From Hsuehochloa calcarea (Eukaryota > Streptophyta > Magnoliopsida > Poales > Poaceae): DNA of 64,000 nucleotides. This document shows, piece by piece, positions 19,087 through 29,719 of this stretch. The notes under the pieces were generated by a model. The model worked only from the letters and a program-made list of their open reading frames with translations, was not told the DNA's origin and ran no database searches. Every line of letters starts with the position of its first letter. The stretch's first letter is position 1. A program made the translations under genes and the position numbers. The stretch covers positions 14,251,232 to 14,315,231 of the forward strand of contig CM070599.1 of NCBI GenBank assembly GCA_036346395.1, given 5' to 3'.

Positions 19087-21451
19087 ATGTCAACCTCTAG
19101 CGCTAACTCCTCTGGTTCCATCGGCGCCACATCAGTCTCTGCTGGCCTACTCCCGATGCCATCATTTAGCCACTTGATTAATGTCAAGCTCGGTCAGGAG
19201 AATTATCTCCTCTGGAAGGCACAAATGATGCCTTACCTTCGGAGCCAACAACTTCTAGGCTACGTTGACGGCTCCAACGGTGCACCTGACAAGATAATCA
19301 CCACTAGCACCGACTGCGGCGCAGCTGTCGTCCCCAACTCGGCGTACTAGATCTGGCTGCAGCAGGACCAAGCTGTCCTTAGTGCTATCCTCTCGTCGCT
19401 GGCTCCAGAAATTCTCTCTCAAGTGCTGCTTCTGAACACATCCCATGAGGTGTGGGCTGCACTTGCGCAGGTTCGCGTCGCAGTCAAGGGCACGGATCAT
19501 GCATGTTCGTCGCTAACTCGCCATGATCCAGAAGAAGGACATGACCATGGCAAATTACCTTGGAAAGGTAAAATCCTTGGCTGACTCGCTGAGCACCTGC
19601 GGCGTCGCCCTATCTGAAGAAGAGATCGTGACGTACATGTTCACCGGTCTGGATGCCGACTATGACCCGATCGTGACATCATTCACCACCAAGACGGAAC
19701 CAGTCACCCTCAACGATGCTTATGCTCACCTTCTCTCCTTTGAGCTGCGCCATGAGCAGAACCAAGCTATGATGCAGGCGAACCTTGCAGCTCATGGTGG
19801 TCGTGGGGGAGGACGCGGTCGTGGCAGGCTTGGACGCGGCACTGGCCAAGGTGGTCGTGAACGGCAGGGCCAAGGATCGCACAACTACAACACAAGCAAG
19901 CCGACATGCCAGGTGTGTGGCAAATTTGGGCATGTTGCCCTTAAATGCTACCATCGATTTGATCATACATACCAGGCCGAGGAGACCAAGGTTACCGCTG
20001 CAGTGCACGCCTCGTCGGGATACACAGTCGACACGAACTGGTACACTAATATAGGTGCGACTGACCACATCACCGGCGAGATTGATCGCCTGACTGTTCG
20101 CGAGAAGTATGGCTGCAATGATCAAGTACAAGCTGCAAATGGCTCAAGTATGCACATTTCCCATATCGGTCATTCACAGATTCATACTCCCTGCCAAACC
20201 CTCCAATTGAAAAATATCCTTCAGGTTCCAAAAGCCTCAAAGAACCTTATGTCAATTCACCGATTTACTTCTGGTAATGATGTAATTTTTGAATTTTATC
20301 CCAATCACTTTGCTATTAAGGATTTGGCCACAAGGAAGGTGCTTCTTCGAGGTCACAGTAAAGGTGGCCTATACCCTTTGCCGTCCAAGGTTGCTACCAC
20401 AACCAGCAGTGCCTTCTCCAGCATCAGGACCTCGCACGAGCAGTGGCACTGCCGGCTTGGTCACCCCTCTTCTGCAGTCATCCAGTAAGTTATTCAGCTT
20501 AATAAGCTTCCTTGCTCTAGCAACAATAAATCCACGTTTGTGTGTGATGCTTGTTAGTGTGGAAAGAGCCATCAATTACCTTTTCCTTTGTCAAATAATG
20601 TACCTGTCTCGCCACTTGAACTTGTGTTCTCCGATGTATGGGGGCCAGCGCTCACTTCTGTTGGGGGATATAAGTACTATGTGAGTTTTATTGATAATTT
20701 TAGCAAATTCGTTTGGCTCTATCCTCCGAAACAAAAATCTGAAGTTGCTAACGTCTTTGTTCAGTATCAAAAGCATATAGAACGACTGGTTGATAGAAAA
20801 ATTATTTGCATCCAATCTGATTGGGGAGGGGGGTATCAAAAACTTCACTCCATTCTCACTCAAACCGGTGTTGCACATCGTGTATCCTGTCCCTACACAC
20901 ATCAACAGAATGGTTCAGCTGAAAGAAAGCATAGACATGTAGTCGAGGTAGGCTTGTCCCTTCTTGCTGCAGCTTCCATGCCTTTAAAATTCTGGGACGA
21001 GGCATTTCAAGCAGCAGCTTACCTCATCAACAGAATCCCTAGCAAGGTGATAGGCTCCAGCACTCCTCTACAAAAACTTCTAGGTGCTAAACCCAATTAC
21101 ACTCTTCTAAAAACCTTCGGTTATGCCTGCTGGCCCAACCTCAGGCCATATAATTCATATAAACTCTAGTTTAGATCAAAACGTTGTGTGTTCTTGGGCT
21201 ATAGCAATCTCCATAAGGGATACAAGTGTCTTGACCCTTCTAGTGGCAGAGTTTATGTTTCTTGGGATGTTGTCTTTGATGAAAAAGTTTTTCCCTTTTC
21301 TGAAACTTCTCCTTCCTTGAGCATTAAGTATACAACCGATGAAGTTCTCCTACCCAACTTGCACCAAATCAATCCTAATGTTTCTGTGAATGACCATTTG
21401 GCTAGTGTGCATGCTTGTGATCCATCTAATGCTACCCTGCAGCAACAGTCT
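19087..21451 (+). pseudogene. Copia P gag, protease and integrase (broken)
   Basis: ATG at 19087 begins gag, with a K-L-x-x-x-N-Y-L-L-W-K motif. A stop lies at 19348 and the frame shifts before 19523. The zinc knuckle C-x2-C-x4-H-x4-C is intact near 19909-19950. The protease motif normally D-T/S-G-A reads N-I-G-A near 20050, so the catalytic Asp is lost. The pre-integrase H-W-H-C-R-L-G-H motif is near 20440, and a stop follows at 20487. The integrase core shows Asp (F-S-D-V-W-G-P), Asp (Q-S-D-W-G-G-G) and Glu (G-S-A-E-R-K-H). Stop at 21167. The segment is cut at 21451 by the family-B solo LTR. Confidence 0.9.
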
Positions 21452-21639
21452 TGTAGGACCGTAAAGGCGACTAGGGGGGTGAATAGGCGCTTTCTCGAAT
21501 TCTTCGCCTTAATCAAATTCAACACGAACTTTACTCCTTTAGCTATGAAAGCTAAGAAGATCAGTAAGCGCACAGAGGAAGCATTGTGCTGAATTCGATA
21601 ACCCCCTCAACCACAAGACACAAATGTGGAGAATTGATC

Positions 21640-21785
21640 TCACTGGTCTGGTCTGGGCACTGGCGGTCTGACCGGCTACCAAAGGGCGGTCCGACAGATT
21701 TAAATCGGTTCGACCGGCCGTTAACGGGCGGTCTGAATGCTGGTGGTCCGACCGCTGTATAAAAATCGGTCCGACCGATTTAGTC
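21640..21785. repeat. GGTC(C/T)GACCG palindrome array, 3' part of the family-B solo LTR
   Basis: At least seven variants of GGTCCGACCG or GGTCTGACCG in about 145 bases, often bordered by GGC or ATTTA. The core GGTC(N)GACC is an inverted repeat. Confidence 0.8.
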
Positions 21786-22354
21786 CAGAACCGAAATTCA
21801 ATGCCCAAATCCAAAATGAAATTTGGTCCAACTTTTGATTCAACCAATGAAACTTGACCAAATTTGGAGCACACCTCCCTAAGGATATTAGAGACCTATT
21901 TCTAGCGACGATCCTCCAGATCCACTTCAAAGAAACGATTTCTGACGATTTTACCAAATAAGTGCACAAACCCTAGAAATATGAAAATATTTGATTCAAG
22001 ACTTGCTTGTGGGGGTTGATGATCTAGATGATTCTAGGAGTATTCCCACGCATCAAAGCAAGATAAAATAGGTCAAGAGACCAAGCTTAAACACTTGAAT
22101 CAAGGAAGCACCAAATTCATCAAAAGAGAGAAGAACACAAAGGAGACAATTGATCTCTCAAGCAAGCATCACAAGATTGATTAATCTCACAAGATGCTTA
22201 CAAAGCCACTCCAACAAGGAGGACAACAGCTCAACAAAGAGCACACACACAATCTCTCCAACCCTAGCTTCTCCTCTCCTCTCCTCTCCAAACCCTAGAA
22301 AAAGGTGGAGGGGTCCAAATGAGTGCTTCAAGGGGTTTTACATCTCCCCCTTTT

Positions 22355-22364
22355 CTATTTATAG
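22355..22364 (-). promoter_or_regulatory. TATA box of the family-B solo LTR
   Basis: Minus strand CTATAAATAG, with AACCTAGCC-like leader sequence downstream. The full-length family member has the equivalent at 60639-60648. Confidence 0.5.
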
Positions 22365-22869
22365 GAGAGGCTAGGTTTTCACATTTGGGACCCACACACA
22401 CATGGGACCCACTCACACAAATCTGTTGAAGCAATCGCCTGCTTCACCACGTGTAGGTTGATCAGCGACTCTCATCCTGTCGGCAAGACTCTTCCGTTCG
22501 AATCCCATCGGAACCTCCCAGAGACTTGCACCAACTTTCGCATCGCCTGATCCAACCAGCTGCACCGAACTACCCGTTCGATCCATCTTGCCCATTCTGC
22601 ACCATGCTTGAGTCACACGACCTCACCCGGCATCCATGATCGTTTTGGACCTCAGCTCTCCAAGCGTAGTCCCGATCCACCTCACCGTTGACGTCGTTGA
22701 CATGCAAGCCACCTGCACAGCAATAGACAAACAAATCGTCTCCGGGAACAAGTTCTTCATAACTTGACCCACGTTAGTTCCGCAATGCAATATGCGACAA
22801 TAAAGCATTGACATCCATACATTAAACACAATCAAAACACATCAATACCAAGAAGGCTCACCTTCAAGT

Positions 22870-23225
22870 GATCGGCGGTCTGACCGCCCCACACGGGCGG
22901 TCCGACCGATTTTAGGCCGGTCCGACCGATTCCATAATGGCGGTCGGACCGCCCGAAAAGACTTAGCCAAAATTCCAACTTGAAAATCCGAAACCTTCTG
23001 GAATTTTCAACTGAATAGAACTTTTGACTGGGAGCTCCAAAAATAATGTGACCATATCCAGGAGACTCCCCTCACTTGCCTACACATCCTATTTTTGGCT
23101 CAGCTCCAAAAACCACTTTTAGGCAAGACCGGTCGGACCGGCCACCACGGCCGATCAGACCTCTCCACGACGATCCGACCGCCCGCCACCGGTCCGGACA
23201 CTGTGGTCCGACGGACCAAGCAAAA
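22870..23225. repeat. GGTCCGACCG / GGTCGGACCG palindrome array, 5' part of the family-B solo LTR
   Basis: Two clusters (22870-22955 and 23125-23220) with about ten variants of the core, including GGCGGTCGGACCGCC and ACCGGTCGGACCGG. They are separated by the conserved TTCCAACTTG...ACTTTTGACTGGGAGCTCC region. Confidence 0.8.
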
Positions 23226-23314
23226 CCGAAAACGCGAGATTTTGCAAACCAACAAAGCCATTGCCAATTGACTCATCATTCTAAGATCGTGCACATATCC
23301 TCACGATATCCACC

Positions 23315-23482
23315 AGTCTGAACATGTTTTACAGGCAACCAAGTCTGAAGATGTTGTAGCAGATCATGTGGTTGCTGATAACAGCGCAACAGCTGCCACG
23401 GCTGCCGTAGCAGAAGAAGCAGCTGTTGCGGTAGACCTTGCCAACAATCCTACTACCACTAGTCAAGCTGCACCACCACATC
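23315..23482 (+). pseudogene. Copia P spacer between integrase and RT
   Basis: An open frame rich in Ala, Val and Thr links the integrase tail to the RT segment that resumes at 41990 (proline-rich then H-P-M-R-T-R-L-K). It ends in ACATC (23478-23482), the left duplication of element G. Confidence 0.7.
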
Positions 23483-23566
23483 TGATGAGGATATCACTTC
23501 TACTGATATGAACACTCCTCATGTGCAAGGTCCAATTAATCGAGCACGTGCTCATCAACTTATTTA
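23483..23566 (+). repeat. First 84 bp of the 5' LTR of gypsy G
   Basis: TGATGAGGATATCAC to CTTATTTA. It continues at 34613 after copia A; the last five bases, ATTTA, are the left duplication of A. Confidence 0.9.
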
Positions 23567-23734
23567 TGAAGGACCGAAATGGCAACAGAAGGGGGGGTGA
23601 ATGGTGCCTAAAAATTAATAACTCCCCTTTACTGTATTTAAACAAGCTTACAAAGATCTCTGGAGATCTAAAGAAAGTAAATGAAGCAAAAACAAATAAC
23701 AACCACAAGCCTCGGGCTGTTCTTTTGGAAATCG

Positions 23735-23850
23735 AAAGCTCCGGCCAGTAAGGTGCGGAAGTTTCAGAAATCGGAAGTTCGAAATTCGGTCGCGGAAGTT
23801 CGCTGCGATGTAGTTCCATTGTGTAAAATCGAAGCTCCGATTATCCCGAG
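23735..23850. repeat. CGGAAGTTCCG-type array near the 3' end of the copia A LTR
   Basis: Variants such as GCGGAAGTTTC, TCGGAAGTTCG and GCGGAAGTTCG at spacing of about 20 bases. The corresponding block at 33140-33265 in the 5' LTR is better preserved (TCGGAAGTTCCGA, GCGGAAGTTCCGC). Confidence 0.75.
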
Positions 23851-24394
23851 AAAGAATGAGCGCTCGGGTTTTGCCCAAAAATCAAACTCTTGAATCTTGA
23901 ATGCTCTTCTCGGTCAAGTTTCACGGGACATCATCCTAAACACCATCTTAACCTTATGGAGAAGAATCGCAACCAAAGATTCAATAATCGAGCCAAAACG
24001 AATTTCTTGAGAAAGGGCAAGAAAGACCAAAACCCACAATAGACACTATTCTCGATTCTTAGCTTATGAAACTTTGATGATAGATTAGCAATATCAAAGC
24101 GACTCTAGATATCAAGTTTCACACTATTTCATAAGGCGAATCAAAAGATACATCAAAACCCTAGCTATTCAAGAGAAGAGCGAGAGAAGGAAGAGGACAT
24201 AAACAAGTAATCAAAACTCGAGTTTCATTGATAGAAATCAAGCGTTCTACGATGGAAACACAGAGGAATGATTACAAGAGATTTCATTCATACTCTCAAC
24301 TCAACAAACTCTCAAAAGACAAAACAAAGCCTTTTGGTGGAGCTAACCCTAATTTCCTCTCTCAAGGTCTAACCCTAACACCAGGGGTTGAGCT

Positions 24395-24404
24395 CTATTT
24401 ATAG
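24395..24404 (-). promoter_or_regulatory. TATA box of the copia A 3' LTR
   Basis: CTATAAATAG on the minus strand; the identical motif in the 5' LTR is at 33815-33824 and would drive the element. Confidence 0.55.
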
Positions 24405-24774
24405 CCTTTGCTTAATGGGCCTCCAACCCATTAAGCCCGCTACACCGAGCGGAACCGCCTCCACTTGTGCCGCTTTGCGAAATCCCGTTCGCCCCTTGCG
24501 CACCTTCGAAAGCCTTAAATGCGCCTTGCTATCCTTGACACGCAACCACCTCAAGATTCACGCCGTCTTCGACACATCCGACCGTTCTGACCTCAACGCT
24601 GCCTGCGCCTAGTCCGATCACCTCGTGTCTCGCCACGACTTCGTCTCGATGTCCTGCAGTCAACACAGACAAAAACACATCACATAGCATTGCACAATAT
24701 CATAGCATCAACATTTGTATAAGACTCAAACTCATACAGAATCAAAATCACAAATTAACCTTCTACGCACGATT

Positions 24775-25100
24775 ACGGACACAATCGGAAGTTCGCGCCA
24801 CCACAATGAAGTTCCGATTTCAACATCCGCACTTGTCAGATTATCGGAAGTTCCGCTCTTACCATTGCGGAACTTCCGATCTTCTAACATCCGTAAACCT
24901 GATTTTCAAAACCGATTTTCATCTCAGAGGAGCACTCAATGTCAGTATTATCGGACACTCCGCTACCCCTTGTGCGGAAGTTCCGATTTCCTTCAGCCGA
25001 ACTCAAAACCCAAGTAAATCGGAAGTTCATATTTCCAACACCGGTAGTTCCGATTATCGGAACGTCCGCTCCATACACAGCGGTAGTTCCGATTTTCCTG
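24775..25100. repeat. CGGAAGTTCCG palindrome array in the 5' part of the copia A LTR
   Basis: About ten variants of TCGGAAGTTCCG or GCGGAACTTCCG in 325 bases, in both orientations because the core is palindromic. Some are adjacent pairs separated by 10-20 bases. The equivalent array in the other LTR is at 34195-34500. Confidence 0.8.
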
Positions 25101-25205
25101 ATTCAGCACAGAAACAGTCCAAACCGAAAAACTCAACTCTCAACCTATTCAACACGATGTCAAATACTCATCACTCAGAATGGAGGACCTCTCACATGGT
25201 CTCTC

Positions 25206-26974
25206 AATCTCCCCCTTGATGAGTATATTGACAATCACCGTAAAAGCATAAGATGAGTTTGAGTTTAAAATCAACCAAGGTCTAAACAAGAGTAGATAAG
25301 CTCACGACCAAGTTGACAAAAGAGAAAGACTTGAGATGAGATGAAGGAGCAATATGAAAGAGCAATTTTCGCATAAAACTCAAGGCTTTTCTCCAGAAGG
25401 CTTTTTCTCTCTAAAATTCTCCCCCTTTGGCAATAAAATCATCAAGATGTAGAAAAGGGAGGAAAAGGCTATATGATGTTCATTTTAAGCATTAGGAGCC
25501 ATGTAGATTATCCAAAATGATTGTTAGATAATTACACCAAGCCATAACACAGAAGAATGCTATCAAGATCATGACAATTGATGCATAGAATAGCTAAGAC
25601 AGAAAGTCCATAATCTGATTAATGATTCAATTCTTTAGCAAGTCAAATAAACCAAGATTGAAGTCTAGCTAAAGATATCCGAGGATGATACAAGCCATGT
25701 CAAATAATCTAAGTTGAACCAAGAAGACTCATATCGAACAGTTTAGAGAGCTACCAGTTGAAGAAAGACTCATTTTATCCAGAACTTGGTCTTTTTAATG
25801 ATAAGCAATTTTAGCACATTTTTCTTTTTCTGAAGGCTTTTTATGGTTTTATCTCAGTAAAGCAAGCTCTGGACTAGGTGCCATCCACAACTGCCTCCTG
25901 AGCTTCAACCATTTTTCAAATTGTAACCATGTGCTAGATCCCAAGCCTTATGCGACCACTCCAAGCAACAGACTTAAGGAGGTGATCTTAGGTCATCCAA
26001 GGCTCCCCCTGAGTTCATGCCTAGTGCAATGGCAAGCGCCTCATGAGAAAGATTTGGTGAGATCGGTTTTTCGCACAAAGAGATCATTTTGCTTTTGAAA
26101 TTTTTAGACCAGCGATTTAAAGATAAGTCAAGTTTCTTAACAAACTGACATAGCTTACTCAAAAGTTCAAAGGAGATACAAGACTCAACTCAGCCTACTT
26201 GACATGGCGAATATCATAAAAGGATAGCTTCAACCAGACTAGCCTCAAGAGCTATCATGACAAGATTTCAATTTAAGTTTAGCATTTTTTAATAACCTTA
26301 GCATGGCAAAGACTAAACTACACATAAAAAGTCATGATAGATCTAGCAGTTTAGCATAAATCATGGCAAGATGTAAGACAGTGACCACAGATCATAAGGG
26401 ATAATAAACAGGGCTCCATTTGAATATAATGCAATGCAGGATGAAATGCACGAAAAACCAGATTCCCTTCATAATGAGATGCATCTTTTAATTCAGGTTG
26501 AGTTATGACAAATTTAAGAAATGGAATAACCAAGAAGAACTCCCCCTGAACCAAAAGAACAAAAACGAGAATCTGATAAGAAAAACAGAAAAGGCAGTCC
26601 TTTAGAGCATAGAAAAGATATAGAGAAAACTATCGCTCAGACAGGTTCTTATCTACCCCATATGATTCTAGGACTATCAGCTGATCAACTCATACACTAA
26701 GGAGCAAACACTGTTCCTGTCTACCCAAGGGTGGCCCGACCCCTGCTAGAACCTATAAGAAGTGAGTAAGCTCTACTTAGAGAAGGAAGAGACAGCTAAT
26801 AAGCAGCATCCTAGAAGCACAAGACAAGAAATAGCAGTCAAAGCAATTGCAAGAGAACCACTCTAACCTATGCTGGAAGGACTTCGACCCAAAATATTAA
26901 AAGAAATGTAACCAGAAAGGAGTAATAGAATAAATATAATATAATATAATACAGTAGTAGCACATAGCTCCCCC
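25206..26974 (-). other. Copia A 3' spacer with polypurine tract
   Basis: The minus-strand polypurine tract (CAAGGGGGAGA, plus strand 25207-25217) abuts the 3' LTR. A second CCCCCTTT-type run lies near 25430. No ORF above 70 codons is convincing. Part of this spacer (about 25930-26110) is clearly similar to 62440-62600 of copia B, including CCCTGAGTTCATGCC and GTGCAATGGCAAG. It is therefore conserved between families despite lacking coding capacity. Confidence 0.6.
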
Positions 26975-28350
26975 TCACAACAGTCCGTCGGGACAAGCCA
27001 CCCCAAGCTCTCCCATGAGTGAAAACCGAACTATCCGGAGGCTTAGTGAAGATATCGACCAGCGGTGCTCACTCTCCAAACGGAGCACAATGTCACCCTT
27101 CTCTACATGGTCTCGAAGAAAGTGATATCTGATATCAATATGCTTGGTCCGAGAATGTTGCACTGGGTTCTTGGCAATGCAAATCGCAGACGTGTTATCA
27201 CAAAAGAGTGGAACACAGTCGATAGCTAACCCAAAGTCTGCGGTCGAGACCATCAAAGCGCACTTGGCTACAAAGAATCGGCGACAACGTACTCGGCCTC
27301 TGCAGTGGACTGCGCAACACCGGATTGCTTCCTTGACGACCAGGAGACAAGAGAAGTGCCAATGAATTGGCAAGTGCCAGAAGTGCTCTTCCTATCTATC
27401 CTACAGCCAGCGAAATCTGCATCGGAGAAGGCTCTAAGAGATAGACAAGAAGAGGAAGAGTACCAGATACCATAGTCAATGGTAGCTCGAAGGTACCGAA
27501 AGATGCGCTTCACCGCCTGACGGTGAGATACGCGAGGAGAAGCCTGAAACCGAGCACAAAGACACACAGAGAAATGTATGTCTGGTCTCGAGGCTGTGAG
27601 GTACAAGAGAGCCTATCATGCTCCTGAACTCCTTTTGGTCAACAGGTTCGCCGTCTTCATCTGGATCCAGAGCAGCTGTAGATGCCATCGGAGTTGATAC
27701 TGGCTTTCCATCATTCATGTCGAAGCGCTTCAGGAGGTCTCGAGTGTATTTTCCTTGATGAAGAAAGGTACCCTCCCGAGTCTGTTTGATTTGGAAGCCA
27801 AGGAAGAAGCTCAACTCGCCCATCATGCTCATCTCAAATTCCGAGCTCATAACATCAGAAAACTGAGATACGAGAGTATGTGAGGAGCCGCCAAAGATGA
27901 TGTCGTCCACATAGATTTGAGCGAGCAAAAGATCGGTGCCAAGGCGGCGGATGAACAAGGTCTTGTCTATTTTACCCATTTCAAAACCATGACTCGTGAG
28001 ATAGGACTTAAGTCTTTCATACCAAGCTCAGGGAGCTGCTTGAGTCCATACAAAGCTTTGGAAAGCTCAGACATGGTTAGGGTATTTGGGGTTCTCAAAC
28101 ACGGAGGTCATCTAACATAGACTTCTTCCTCAATAAGGCTATTGAGGAAGGCACTCTTGACATCCATCTGTAAAGCTTGAAACCCTTAGAAGCCGCAAAG
28201 GCAAGCAGGATTCTAATGGCTTCAAGTCTAGCTACAGGGGCAAAGGTCTCTTCGAAATCTAGACCCTCAACTTGAGAATACCCCGAGCTACCGGCCTAGC
28301 CTTGTTTGAATGACTAACCCATCTTCACTTTGTTTGTTTTGAACACCCAT
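26975..28350 (-). pseudogene. Copia A reverse transcriptase and RNase H (broken)
   Basis: RT begins near 28330 (E-T-F-A-P-V-A-R-L-E at about 28250) and contains I-Y-V-D-D-I-I-F-G near 27915. The region after it reads G-K-Y-T-R-D-L-L-K-R-F and S-T-P-M. A frameshift lies near 27610. RNase H shows L-T-A-S-R-P-D-I, F-S-D-A-D-F-A-G-C, S-S-R-K-Q and S-T-A-E-A-E-Y between 27606 and 27270. Another frameshift precedes the tail C-D-N-T-S-A-I...K-N-P-V-Q-H-S-R-T-K-H-I-D. The final integrity motif (A-D-I-F-T-K) is damaged. Confidence 0.9.
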
Positions 28351-28815
28351 TTGGTCCCAATGATATTGTGACCTTGAGGGGCTCAACAAGGACGGACCTT
28401 GTTTCTTTCAAAGTTTTCCAACTCCTCATGCATAGCGTTTGTCCAAGACTCGTCGGATAGAGCATGACAAGCGTCTTTGGGCTCAAATGAGGCGACGAAG
28501 GCAGAATAGAGACAGAAAAGAGACAAGCCAGCTTGGGAACGTGTGACACGCTCGAAGAGGTCTCCAATGATCTGCTCTGAAGGATGGTCCTTTTGAATGT
28601 GTCTTGGAGGTCCAGGGTGAGATGAAGAAGTGGCCTCTACCTCATTAGCGATGAGATAGGAGCAGAGCCACTAGCTTCGAAGAAGCGAGAAGGTAAGGGC
28701 CGATCTCCTCGAGTCTTGTGGAAGAAGGCACCTCAAGAGGAGGAGGAAGAAGCTGGATCGTAGACAACCCTCATCTCCGTCTCCCTCTTCGTCCACAAAG
28801 ATGGACTCGGTCGCT

Positions 28816-29719
28816 CTAGAGAACACGAGATATTAGGCCTAGTCCGGTGACCGCCTCATCGAAGGTCACTTCCTGAGTTTCTATCATTTTACTAGACTCG
28901 CAGTTCCAGACTCTATAGGCACGAGAAGAAGTCGAGTAACCCAGAAAGATCCCATCACAAGATCGTGACTCGAACTTATCTAGGTTCCCAGACTTCAGAA
29001 TAAAACACTTGCAACCAAACACACGAAAATGCGAGGCCGGGTTTTCGCCATATCTCAACTCATAAGAAGTGCGATGCAAGAGTGCCCAAGAAAACTCATT
29101 AGAAACATGACAAGCGAGAGTAATTGCCTCACCCAAAACTTCCTAGGTGTAGAGTACTCATCAAGCATCGTCACAGCCATCTCGACCAAGGTGCGGTTCT
29201 TCCTCTCCACCACGCCATTTTGTTGGGGGCGTATGGAGACGAGGCGGTGCTCTACACTGTCTCACCACAAAACTCTCAAAGTAGGAATTCTTGAACTCGG
29301 TGCCATTATCGGTCACGAATTGCTCGTAATGCACAGGGAGCTCAACGAAAGCCTACTAAAAAGACCACGAAAAGAGTAAACGTCTCATCCTTGAGGCTAA
29401 GAAAAACACCCAAGAGTACCTCGAGAAGTCATCGACCACTACAAGAATATACCACTCCCCTCCTGCTTTGCCGCACTCAGCCGGACCAATCAGATCCATA
29501 TAGAGCAATTGTCACGGTGCATCGGTCATTGTCACCGTTGTGATGGAGAGTGAAAGCGGCAACCATCTTGCCGTGTCGGCATGGAGAGCAAACCGGATCC
29601 TTGACCATCTTGAGTTTTGGCAAACCACGAATGAGATCGTGGCGGACTCGTGTCGGATGATCAAAGCCTATATGACCTAGTCTCCTATGCGAGAAAGTCA
29701 AGTCACGGGATTGAAGCAA
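28816..29719 (-). pseudogene. Copia A integrase (broken)
   Basis: The pre-integrase zinc motif (H-R-R-L-G-H-I-G-F then C-S-P-C-R-H-G-K) lies at about 29580-29690. The C-terminal part G-Y-S-T-S-S-R-A-Y-R-V-W-N is at about 28900-28950. The core between them is disrupted by indels, although the minus-strand D-D-E region can be followed in pieces across 29150-29480. Confidence 0.8.

Larger units (their letters stand above)
21452..23314 (-). mobile_element. Solo LTR of copia family B, inserted in P
   Basis: On the plus strand it runs from TGTAGGACCG to GATATCCACC, flanked on both sides by AGTCT (21447-21451, 23315-23319). It matches the LTR at 59723-61575 over its whole length, and P coding sequence continues on both sides. 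No internal domains remain, so it is a solo LTR. The last base before the duplication is C where the other copy has A. Confidence 0.9.
23567..25205 (-). repeat. 3' LTR of copia A
   Basis: Plus-strand limits TGAAGGACCG and GTCTCTCA; 1,639 bp against 1,615 bp for the 5' LTR. Differences between the two are rich in single-base indels. Palindrome arrays lie at 23735-23850 and 24775-25100. Confidence 0.92.

Noticed and set aside
24775..25100. Palindromic repeats resembling a CRISPR array
   Set aside because: Irregular spacing, short degenerate core, located in a retrotransposon LTR of a plant.
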